Assembly (NCBI GenBank): GCA_003158505.1
Contig: PMJK01000043.1
Coordinates: 1,235 to 11,621, forward strand
DNA length: 10,387 nucleotides
Direction of reading: 5' to 3'
From: Holophagaceae bacterium
GTDB taxonomy: Bacteria; Acidobacteriota; Holophagae; Holophagales; Holophagaceae
The position numbers were made by a program, and so were the translations under genes. The notes below the pieces were generated by a model. It was not told the DNA's origin and ran no database searches. It worked only from the letters and a program-made list of their open reading frames with translations. Positions 1 to 6,210 of the stretch are shown in pieces; the first letter of the stretch is position 1, and each line of letters opens with the position of its first letter.

Positions 1-1202
1 TCGCCCATCAGGTCGAAGCGGAAGCCGTCCACCCGGTACTCGCCCACCCAGTGGGTGATGGAATCCACGATGAGCTTCCGCACCATTTTGGCCTCGGACC
101 TCACGTCATTGCTTCCGGCCCCGTTATTGCTCGTGCTCCGGTAGAAGTAGCCCTGGATACCCACGTCGCCGAGGACGTTGTTGTTGGCGGTGTGGTTGTA
201 GACCACGTCGAGGATGACGCCCATGCCCTGCTTGTGGATCTCGTTGACCAGGGTCTTGAGCTCATTGATCCGGGCGGTGGGGCTGGTCGGGCTGGCCGAG
301 TACATGCCCGTGGGTGTGAAGTAGTTCTGGGGGTCATAGCCCCAGTTGTAGTTGGCGCCGGAGGTCTGGGCGAGGTTCAGTTCCCGGGTGCCGATCTTCG
401 TCTGGTCGTAGGTGTAGTTCTCCAGGGGGCAGAGCAGCTGGATGTGCGTGACGCCCAGCTTCTGGATGTGGGGCAGGAGGTCGACGAGCGCCTTGAAGGT
501 GCCCCAGGTGTGACCGGAAGCGAAGCCGCTGAGGTTGGGATCCACCGTCAGGTCGCGGACTCCAGCCTCGTAGACGATGGCGTCCCGGTTGGATGCATAT
601 GCATAGGGAGCGGCCGTGCTGCCATCAGGCCCCTTCATGCCGGAGCCGTCGAAGTAGTACGAACTGCTCGTGCCGTAGGTGGCCCAGGGGGTGTCGGGGC
701 CGATGGTGGCAGGATCCACGATGGCGCCCTTCCCGATGGAATCACCGGAGATGGTCGTACTGTTGGCGTGAATCCACTGCGCCATGGATTTCGCATAGGG
801 ATCCAGCACGTAGCTGCCACCGACTTTATAGACATAGAAGTGCTGGGCGGGCATCGCCATGGAAGGGGTGGACCAAATGCCGCCGGTGCCCCGGGGCATG
901 GCCTGGGTCGCCGCCGGGGAGCCCAGGGGATCGTTCCAATTGGCGTAGAGGCAGAGGCTCACGGAGCTGGCACTGGGATTCCAGTAGTTGAAGGTGACGC
1001 TGCTGCCGCTGACGATCGCCCCCAGCGCATTGCTCGGAACCTTGAAGTAGCTGGGATCCGCGGCAGGACTGGCATTGGGATCGCTATCGATGGCTGCGGC
1101 AGTGGGTGGCGGTGGGACGGATCCCCCGCCACCGCCCCCACCCCCGCAGGCAGTGAGCAGGACCAGACCGGCGGTGAGAACGGAAAGGAGGAGCGGGTAC
1201 AT
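1..1202 (-). CDS. pulA: Type I pullulanase, GH13 lipoprotein (3' part outside window)
   Basis: Debranching enzyme that hydrolyses alpha-1,6 links in pullulan, starch and limit dextrins. The first 400 residues are visible and the rest runs off the left edge. The start ATG ends at 1202 and has GGGAG six bases upstream. Residues 1-19 form a lipoprotein signal with lipobox LTAC (Cys19), followed by eight glycines and a proline-rich linker, so a membrane-anchored, probably surface or periplasmic enzyme is inferred. A CBM48-like beta domain (about residues 50-150) precedes the GH13 barrel. The motif YNWGYDP at 285-291 is the hallmark of type I pullulanases. DVVYNH (332-337) is GH13 region I. GFRFD gives the catalytic nucleophile Asp397 with Arg395. 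The acid/base Glu lies beyond the window. No CBM41 domain precedes the CBM48-like region, unlike many pullulanases. It is the last visible gene of the operon, 29 bp after the phosphorylase. Confidence 0.93.
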   Translation of the reverse strand, partial: MYPLLLSVLTAGLVLLTACGGGGGGGGSVPPPPTAAAIDSDPNASPAADPSYFKVPSNALGAIVSGSSVTFNYWNPSASSVSLCLYANWNDPLGSPAATQAMPRGTGGIWSTPSMAMPAQHFYVYKVGGSYVLDPYAKSMAQWIHANSTTISGDSIGKGAIVDPATIGPDTPWATYGTSSSYYFDGSGMKGPDGSTAAPYAYASNRDAIVYEAGVRDLTVDPNLSGFASGHTWGTFKALVDLLPHIQKLGVTHIQLLCPLENYTYDQTKIGTRELNLAQTSGANYNWGYDPQNYFTPTGMYSASPTSPTARINELKTLVNEIHKQGMGVILDVVYNHTANNNVLGDVGIQGYFYRSTSNNGAGSNDVRSEAKMVRKLIVDSITHWVGEYRVDGFRFDLMG

Positions 1203-1204
1203 GG

Positions 1205-1228
1205 AGAACTCCCGGTCAGAAGGGTTCT
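1205..1228 (-). promoter_or_regulatory. Hairpin covering the pullulanase ribosome-binding site
   Basis: In the minus-strand transcript AGAACCC (1228-1222) can pair with GGAGTTCT (1212-1205), giving seven base pairs with one bulged A and a nine-base loop. The right arm holds most of the Shine-Dalgarno GGGAG (1213-1209) used by the pullulanase. The phosphorylase stop codon (1234-1232) lies just upstream, so a ribosome terminating there would cover and open the left arm. Translational coupling is inferred. The stem is short, so confidence is modest. Confidence 0.35.
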
Positions 1229-1231
1229 GGG

Positions 1232-2887
1232 TTAGCGTGAGGGCCGTTTCAGGTACATCCGATCGTAGTACTCGCCCAGCATGCGCTGGATGCCGAAGGC
1301 ATCGCGGGTGCTCTGGATCGAGGCCACCATCATGTCCACCCATGCGCCATGGCGGTCGTAGTAGGTAGGTAGCACCTCGCCCGCCAGCACCTTCTTGAAG
1401 GCCTTGAAGTCGTGCTTATCGAGGACCGCCTCGTCCTCGCTCTCGAACCCGTCACCGAACTGCCAGCCGTTCACACCATGCTGGCAGGCCTCAGGCCACC
1501 AGCCGTCGAGGATGGAGAGGTTCAGCACGCCATTCATGGCCGCCTTCATGCCAGACGTGCCCGAGGCCTCCTTGGGACGGCGGGGGTTGTTCAGCCACAC
1601 ATCCGAGCCGCGGGTGAGCATGCGGCCGATCTCCATGTCGTAGTTCTCGAGGAAGACCACGCTATTCGGGTACCTCTTGGTCATTTCCAGGATGTTCTCG
1701 ACGATCCGCTTGCCGTTGTCGTCCAGGGGATGGGCCTTGCCGGAAAAGATGATCTGGAGGCGACCAGTCCTGAACAGGGGCTCGATGAACTTGCGGTCGG
1801 TGAAGATGAAGTTCGAGCGCTTGTAGGGCGCGGCCCGGCGCGAGAATCCGATGAGCAGCTTGTCTGCGTCCAGCTTGACTCCCGTCCGGTCCGCGACGAA
1901 ATGGATGAGCTTTTTCTTGTTGTCCAGGTGCGCCTTCCACAGCGCATCCTTCGCCTTCTTCGAGCCATCGCAGGCGGCCGCCAGGTCGAGCATGCGGGGG
2001 TCCGCCCAGGTGGGCCGGTGGATGGCGTTGGTGATGCCGATGATCTCGCTACGACCCTCGACTTTCTTCCACATGTCATTGGCGGTGACCCGGTGCAGGT
2101 CGGCGACCGCGTTGGAGAGGCGGGACAGCCGGAGCGCGCCGACGGTCATGTTGAAGGGGCTGCCGCCGAGCTGCTTGAGCTGGGCCCTGGTCAGGCCAAG
2201 ATTGGCGCCCATGTACATGAACCGGTCGATGGGATGCGATTCGTTGCCCTGGACGATGGGCGTGTGGGTGGTGAAGACCACGTCCTCGCGGGTCCGGCTC
2301 CAGGCGGCCTCGAAGGTGGCGCCCGCGGCCATGCGCTGGTGGATCAGCTCGAACCCGCCGAAGAGGGCATGCCCTTCGTTGAAGTGATGGACGTCCGGCT
2401 TGATGCGCAGGGCCTGAAGAGCCCGCACGCCACCGATGCCCAGCACCATCTCCTGGGCCACCCGCTCCTCGCCGAACCAGCCGTAGAGCTGACCCGTGAT
2501 CCAGCGGGCCTCCCCGTCGTTCTCCTCGATGTCCGTGTCCAGCAGGTAGAGGGAGTCCACGCCAAAGCTGTTCACCCGCCAGACCTTGATCTTGACCGGC
2601 CTGCCCTTGATCTCGATCTCGACCACGACGCCGGTGTCCTCCAGGAACTCGTGGTCACCATTCTTGTATGCGTCGTAGACCTTGCCGGTGTCCGCATCCA
2701 CCATCTGTTCGCCGTAGCCCTGCTTCCAGCGGATACCGAGGCCCACCAGAGGGTAGCCGTGATCCTTCACACCCTTGAGGTAGTCCCCGGCCAGGATGCC
2801 CAAGCCCCCCGCATAGATCTTGAAGGGGCTTTCGAGGGCGTATTCCATACAGAAATAGGCGACCTTGGGCAGCTTCTTGGCGGACAT
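1232..2887 (-). CDS. glgP: Alpha-glucan phosphorylase, short form (GT35 family)
   Basis: PLP-dependent phosphorolysis of alpha-1,4-glucans or maltodextrins to glucose-1-phosphate. The 551-residue protein has no signal peptide and should be cytoplasmic. It begins directly with KVAYFCMEYALE and AGGLGILAGDYLKG near residues 8-39. Other family motifs are HFNEGH (168-173), TTHTP (206-210), RRAAPYKR (350-357) and, near the C-terminus, EASGTSGMKAAMNG, in which Lys448 matches the PLP-binding lysine. GTSGMK rather than GTGNMK places it in the alpha-glucan phosphorylase branch that includes archaeal and Thermotoga-type enzymes, not the animal/E. coli GlgP branch. Family members are often 700-850 residues; this one lacks the N-terminal extra domain. 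The start at 2887 is chosen over an in-frame ATG at 3079 because AAGGAG sits five bases upstream, the protein then starts at the conserved block, and it avoids overlapping the amylase. Its likely job is to degrade imported maltodextrins; malP would be an alternative name. Confidence 0.9.
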   Translation of the reverse strand: MSAKKLPKVAYFCMEYALESPFKIYAGGLGILAGDYLKGVKDHGYPLVGLGIRWKQGYGEQMVDADTGKVYDAYKNGDHEFLEDTGVVVEIEIKGRPVKIKVWRVNSFGVDSLYLLDTDIEENDGEARWITGQLYGWFGEERVAQEMVLGIGGVRALQALRIKPDVHHFNEGHALFGGFELIHQRMAAGATFEAAWSRTREDVVFTTHTPIVQGNESHPIDRFMYMGANLGLTRAQLKQLGGSPFNMTVGALRLSRLSNAVADLHRVTANDMWKKVEGRSEIIGITNAIHRPTWADPRMLDLAAACDGSKKAKDALWKAHLDNKKKLIHFVADRTGVKLDADKLLIGFSRRAAPYKRSNFIFTDRKFIEPLFRTGRLQIIFSGKAHPLDDNGKRIVENILEMTKRYPNSVVFLENYDMEIGRMLTRGSDVWLNNPRRPKEASGTSGMKAAMNGVLNLSILDGWWPEACQHGVNGWQFGDGFESEDEAVLDKHDFKAFKKVLAGEVLPTYYDRHGAWVDMMVASIQSTRDAFGIQRMLGEYYDRMYLKRPSR

Positions 2888-2892
2888 GCGGG

Positions 2893-2898
2893 CTCCTT
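2893..2898 (-). promoter_or_regulatory. Ribosome-binding site of the phosphorylase
   Basis: AAGGAG on the minus strand, five bases before the ATG at 2887-2885. It decides the start of the phosphorylase, because the same frame stays open to an upstream ATG at 3079 inside the amylase gene, where the residues resemble no phosphorylase sequence. Confidence 0.8.
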
Positions 2899-2927
2899 CG
2901 TTCTTGATCAACGCTGCGTTCTCTGGG

Positions 2928-2948
2928 CGCCATTCGTGCCGAATGGCG
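2928..2948 (-). repeat. Perfect 9-bp hairpin between amylase and phosphorylase
   Basis: CGCCATTCG and CGAATGGCG form a perfect nine-base-pair inverted repeat around a three-base loop, starting 12 bases after the amylase stop codon. No T-run follows on the minus strand (the next bases are CCCAGAGAAC), so it is not a typical intrinsic terminator. A role as an mRNA-processing or stabilising element between the two cistrons is inferred. Confidence 0.6.
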
Positions 2949-2960
2949 TGAAGAAAATAC

Positions 2961-4655
2961 TTAATGGCCTTCAGCCTGTACGCGCTCAAGCAGGACGTAT
3001 TGCTCGGCCTGAAGAGCGACCTTGCCGCCCACGACTTTGGCCGTGCGGCCGGTGTAGGCGTCGCGCAGGGTCTGGCCATCTTCGAAGACTCCAGCCACGG
3101 TCAGGGTGACCTCGCCCTTGGGGCCCATGGCCACCACCACGCGGTCGCCACTGACGGGCTCTACGCGGCTGAACGTATAGGGAACCTCGCTGAGCTGCTT
3201 GTGCTCACCCGTGGCCAAGGCCCGGTGCCGGGCCCGGAAAGTGCCCAGCTTGCGCCAGTGGGCGAGGACCTTCATATCAGGACTCGCCCAGTTCATGTCG
3301 GAGCGGGTGGCCTGCTGCGGGTCCGTACGAGGCACGGGGCCCAGGGGCCTGGCAGTCTCGTCGCCGTAGAAGATCTGTACACCACCCGGAGCCAGTAGAA
3401 GAGCCGCACCACCTTCAATGAGGCGGTCGCGTTCGAACAGCTCCGTGTCGTGGGAAGAGATGTAGTTCAGCATGTGGACGGGCTTGCCGGCCTGGGCCTG
3501 GGCATAGCTCTTGAAGAGCTTCTCGGGACTGGCGAAGGTACCTTCCTGCTGCTGGAAATCGAAGTTGATCATGGCGTCGAAGCCGAAGCCAGTCATCTTG
3601 TGCTTAGTGGGCCCGGCGCCCCAGTACTCCCCCACCATCCAGAAGGGGGCATCGTCGGTCTTGCGGGTGGGATTCTTGGCCTTGAACTCCGCCAGGGCCT
3701 TCAGGGCCTCGGCCTTGAGGGCGGCCCAGGCCTCAGGCTCCACGTGCTTCACGGTGTCACAGCGGAAGCCGTCGATGCCGTACTCCCGAACCCAGTCCGT
3801 GAGCCATCTGATGAGGTAGCCGCGGACCGTGGTGTTCGGCAGGTCCACCGCCCGGGTGTCGGCCTTCTCCTTGAGGAATTTCGGCAGCTTCACGAACTCG
3901 GTGCTCTCGGTGCGGAAGTCCGGCAGATAGGCCAGCTGCATGGTGAGATCGTCACGGCCGCCGTCCATATAACCCGGCAGGCCCGCGCGCACCCAGGGCC
4001 GCCCCCACCAGTCGCCGAACTTGAAAGAGTTGTAGTCGATGTAGTTGTGGTAGTTCCGAAGCAGGTTCGGATCCTTGTCCCAATCCGGCCACAGGACGTC
4101 AATCTTCAGATCCTTGGCCGACTGGATATCCAGGTAACCCGGGTGGTTCATGACGATGTCGAAGATGACCCGGATGCCCTGGTTGTGTGCGGTATCCACA
4201 AATGCACGGAGATCCTCCGGTGTGCCCATGTTCTTGTCCAGCACCGTGTAGTCCAGGGCGTAGTAGCCGTGATAGGCATAGTGCTTGAACTCTTTCTGCC
4301 CGCCCTGCACCCAGCCGTGGATCTGCTCGTAGGGAGCGGTGATCCATAGGGCGTTCACACCGAGATCCTTAAACCAGCCCTCCTTGAGCTTGATCGTCAG
4401 CCCCTTGAGATCGCCGCCATGAAAAGTCCCCACGTCGTCCTTCGGGGTTTGTTCCCGGTGACGACCATAGCTCTGGTCGTTGGCCGGATTTCCGTTGTGG
4501 AAGCGATCCGTCATCACGAAGTAGACGATGGGGTTTTCAGCAAAGGTACCCGGCACTGCGACGGGCGTCTGCGCGGGCACAGGCAGGCAGGCCGCGGCCA
4601 TCCCTCCCGCCACCACGAGGGGGCGAATTGCCGAACGGAGCTGATGCCAAGTCAT
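2961..4655 (-). CDS. Exported MalS-like alpha-amylase (GH13)
   Basis: Endo-hydrolysis of alpha-1,4 links in starch or long maltodextrins, probably in the periplasm. The 564-residue protein starts with a signal peptide and a likely signal peptidase I site after VPA (residue 28). A cysteine at 23 after AAA leaves a weak lipoprotein reading open. All GH13 regions are present: DIVMNH (166-171), GFRCD with nucleophile Asp300 and Arg298, acid/base Glu343 in GEYW, and SSHD with Asp403. The blocks GFDAMINFDFQQQ (358-370), APGGVQIFYGDE (422-433) and RSDMNW (451-456) closely recall E. coli periplasmic MalS (subfamily GH13_19). MalS is about 676 residues, and its extra N-terminal region appears to be missing here. 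Residues of about 480-564 form the usual C-terminal beta domain. AGAGG-like purines (AGAGGT) lie three bases before the ATG. It follows a 167-bp region with a candidate promoter of its own. Confidence 0.93.
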   Translation of the reverse strand: MTWHQLRSAIRPLVVAGGMAAACLPVPAQTPVAVPGTFAENPIVYFVMTDRFHNGNPANDQSYGRHREQTPKDDVGTFHGGDLKGLTIKLKEGWFKDLGVNALWITAPYEQIHGWVQGGQKEFKHYAYHGYYALDYTVLDKNMGTPEDLRAFVDTAHNQGIRVIFDIVMNHPGYLDIQSAKDLKIDVLWPDWDKDPNLLRNYHNYIDYNSFKFGDWWGRPWVRAGLPGYMDGGRDDLTMQLAYLPDFRTESTEFVKLPKFLKEKADTRAVDLPNTTVRGYLIRWLTDWVREYGIDGFRCDTVKHVEPEAWAALKAEALKALAEFKAKNPTRKTDDAPFWMVGEYWGAGPTKHKMTGFGFDAMINFDFQQQEGTFASPEKLFKSYAQAQAGKPVHMLNYISSHDTELFERDRLIEGGAALLLAPGGVQIFYGDETARPLGPVPRTDPQQATRSDMNWASPDMKVLAHWRKLGTFRARHRALATGEHKQLSEVPYTFSRVEPVSGDRVVVAMGPKGEVTLTVAGVFEDGQTLRDAYTGRTAKVVGGKVALQAEQYVLLERVQAEGH

Positions 4656-4691
4656 GGGACCTCTGGTGGCAGGATGCGGAAATTCCGGTCA

Positions 4692-4700
4692 TTTATAGCA
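4692..4700 (-). promoter_or_regulatory. Candidate extended -10 promoter for amylase-phosphorylase-pullulanase
   Basis: The minus strand reads TGCTATAAA, an extended -10 element (TGn plus TATAAA), about 37 bases upstream of the amylase ATG. No good -35 hexamer lies at the expected place (AAAAGC). That is typical of promoters driven by an activator, and phased repeats sit immediately upstream at 4723-4750. Predicted, not shown. Confidence 0.5.
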
Positions 4701-4722
4701 GGGGGATATCTGTCGCTTTTCA

Positions 4723-4752
4723 TCACCGTTTCTCACGGTTCCTCACCGGTAA
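4723..4752 (-). promoter_or_regulatory. Three helically phased direct repeats, candidate activator site
   Basis: Plus-strand TCAC occurs at 4723, 4733 and 4743, exactly ten bases apart, within units TCACCGTTTC, TCACGGTTCC and TCACCGGTAA. On the transcribed-direction strand the units read like GTGAGGAAC or GTGAGAAAC. They lie about one -35 distance upstream of the TGCTATAAA element, where an activator would contact RNA polymerase. Two more copies in the opposite orientation, also ten bases apart, are at 4795 and 4805. The binding protein is unknown and no regulator is encoded in the window. Confidence 0.5.
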
Positions 4753-4808
4753 TTTCCTTTCTCAGGCAAGAGCCATGGAATGAAAAGGAAGCCAGTGAGG
4801 AACGGTGA
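4733..4808. repeat. Long imperfect inverted repeat between CBM41 gene and amylase
   Basis: Outer arms 4733-4749 and 4792-4808 pair over 17 positions, 15 of them Watson-Crick. One mismatch is G4737/G4804; the other, C4747/A4794, becomes a G-U pair in the minus-strand RNA. After a small internal loop, inner arms TTCCTTT (4754-4760) and AAAGGAA (4784-4790) pair perfectly around a 23-base loop. No T-run follows on the minus strand, so a simple terminator is unlikely. It overlaps the phased repeats, so it may be an operator pair, an RNA stabiliser, or both. Confidence 0.7.
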
Positions 4809-4822
4809 ACAAGACAAAGGCC

Positions 4823-5254
4823 CTACTTCTTGCAGACGTGGTCCTTCAGGGCATCTTCCTTGGAGAAGTAGATGGTGCGGTCGTTGTTCACGACCCAGAT
4901 CGCCTTGTGGGCATTGCCGTCGAAGGCCATGTCCTTGGCGCCCTGCTCCTTGATGTCGCCCTTGTGGATGATGTAGTTCACCTTGGCGGACGAGCCGGTG
5001 TTGAACTCCGACAGGTCCGCCCACCAGTAGACGCCGAAATCGCTCTTGCCTGTGGGCATCATGGGATTGGGCCATTCGATGTCGGGCAGAGGCATGTTGG
5101 GGCTCTTCCAGAGATGCACGCCCCACTTTTCGTACTTGCCGTCGCAGCGGTGATAGTTGATCTCGATCTTGCCTTCGGGCGGGGCGGCGAGGGCGGGGGC
5201 GAGGGCCAGGGCGAACACGGCGATCGCCTTGAGGATGGTCGTGCGGAGACTCAT
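4823..5254 (-). CDS. Secreted stand-alone CBM41 starch/pullulan-binding protein
   Basis: A 143-residue exported protein with a signal peptide (hydrophobic 9-22, cleavage after ALA at 23) and then one domain. EINYHRCDGKYEKWGVHLW (31-49) and VNYIIHKGD (92-100) match the pullulanase-associated CBM41 domain (Pfam PUD), whose usual forms are YHRPDG, YDGWGLHLW and IVHKGD. The aromatic residues Trp44, Trp49, Trp77 and Trp78 fit a glucan-binding face. No catalytic domain is attached and the gene has its own stop. CBM41 is normally an N-terminal module of pullulanases, and the pullulanase of this operon lacks it at its N-terminus. Cys37 and Cys141 are the only cysteines of the mature protein and could form a disulphide. 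AAGGAG lies six bases before the ATG. Binding of maltodextrin in the periplasm or at the surface is inferred; the domain assignment is firm. Confidence 0.88.
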   Translation of the reverse strand: MSLRTTILKAIAVFALALAPALAAPPEGKIEINYHRCDGKYEKWGVHLWKSPNMPLPDIEWPNPMMPTGKSDFGVYWWADLSEFNTGSSAKVNYIIHKGDIKEQGAKDMAFDGNAHKAIWVVNNDRTIYFSKEDALKDHVCKK

Positions 5255-5277
5255 GAGTGACTCCTTGTGGGGGATGG

Positions 5278-5293
5278 GAGGGCGTGGGCCCTC
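5278..5293 (-). repeat. Short hairpin between malG and the CBM41 gene
   Basis: GAGGGC and GCCCTC form a six-base-pair stem with a four-base loop in the 53-bp gap between the malG stop and the CBM41 start. No T-run follows. It could be a minor processing or pausing site, or a chance structure in GC-rich DNA. Confidence 0.3.
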
Positions 5294-5307
5294 GGGTGAG
5301 AGAAAGA

Positions 5308-6198
5308 TCAGCCCTTGTTGGCGCCGGCGGTGAGGCCAGAGATCATCCAGCGCTGGGCCAGGATGAAGACGATGGAGATGGGGAGACTCGACAGGATGGC
5401 TGCCGCGGCGAAGTCGCCCCAGAGGTACTTCTGGGCGTAGAGGAACTGCTTCATGCCGGCGGCGATGGTCAGCTTGTCCTGGGAGCGCAGCAGGACGGAG
5501 GCCACGGGATACTCGTTCACCGCGTTAATGAAGGCCAGGATGAAGACGACCATGAGGATGGGCACGGCCATGGGCAGGAGCACGTACCGGAAGGCCTGCC
5601 AGGGCGTGGCGCCATCCACGGTGGCGGCCTCTTCGATCTCGGGGGGAATGGTCTCGTAGAAGCCCTTGATGACCCAGATGAAGAGGGCAACGCCGCCAGA
5701 ATAGGCCAGCACCAGGGACCAATAACTGTCCACGCCGAAGAGGGGGAATGCATGGCCGATGCGCGAGAAGATGGCGTGGATGGCCACCAGGGCCAGGACC
5801 GTAGGGAACATCTGCATGAGCATGAGGCCCGTCAATGCGGCGCTCTTCCTGGCGAACTTCAGCCGCGCGAAGGCGTAGGCCGCCGTGGTCGAGAGCAGCA
5901 CCGCCACCAAGGCGGAAAGGGTGGCCACCTTCACAGAATTCCAGAGCCACCGGAGGACGGGCAGGTCGGGGATGATTTCGCGACCGTCCACGTTCACCAC
6001 GGGCAGGCCCAGAGCGAAGCGCCAGTGTTCGAGGCTGATGGTCTCGGGAATCAGGCTGCCTGATGCGAAGTTGCCAGGCCGGAAGGAAATGGAGACCACC
6101 AGCAGGAGGGGGAATATGACCAGGGCGCAAAGGCAGATGAGGAAGATGTGGGCCGCGACCAGGCGCCAGCGCTGGGATTTGTCGATGACGATCGCCAT
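5308..6198 (-). CDS. malG: Maltose/maltodextrin ABC permease MalG
   Basis: Inner-membrane permease subunit that pairs with MalF to form the maltodextrin channel. Its 296 residues equal the length of E. coli MalG. Six membrane segments can be read, beginning near 15-36, 87-109, 121-145, 158-180, 207-228 and 266-285. The EAA loop that docks on MalK is EEAATVDGATPWQAFRYVLLP (189-209). The C-terminus ISGLTAGANKG resembles the E. coli MalG tail, which contacts MalK. The start is fixed by AAAGGAG six bases upstream, whose first A is the last base of the malF stop codon, so malF and malG are 12 bases apart and probably translationally coupled. Confidence 0.96.
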   Translation of the reverse strand: MAIVIDKSQRWRLVAAHIFLICLCALVIFPLLLVVSISFRPGNFASGSLIPETISLEHWRFALGLPVVNVDGREIIPDLPVLRWLWNSVKVATLSALVAVLLSTTAAYAFARLKFARKSAALTGLMLMQMFPTVLALVAIHAIFSRIGHAFPLFGVDSYWSLVLAYSGGVALFIWVIKGFYETIPPEIEEAATVDGATPWQAFRYVLLPMAVPILMVVFILAFINAVNEYPVASVLLRSQDKLTIAAGMKQFLYAQKYLWGDFAAAAILSSLPISIVFILAQRWMISGLTAGANKG

Positions 6199-6210
6199 GG
6201 CGTGCTCCTT

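Noticed and set aside
593..604. Twelve-base palindrome ATGCATATGCAT
   Set aside because: It lies inside the pullulanase coding sequence, where it encodes Tyr-Ala repeats; most likely chance.
51..1235. 394-codon open frame on the plus strand antisense to the pullulanase
   Set aside because: Gly/Val/Ala-rich shadow of the pullulanase reading frame, with no family motif.
2888..3079. N-terminal extension of the phosphorylase to an upstream ATG at 3079
   Set aside because: It would overlap the end of the amylase, the added residues resemble no phosphorylase, and a good ribosome site sits before the ATG at 2887.
1412..3109. 565-codon open frame on the plus strand antisense to the phosphorylase
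   Set aside because: Same complement effect in GC-rich DNA; no recognisable motif, and the opposite strand carries a clear enzyme.
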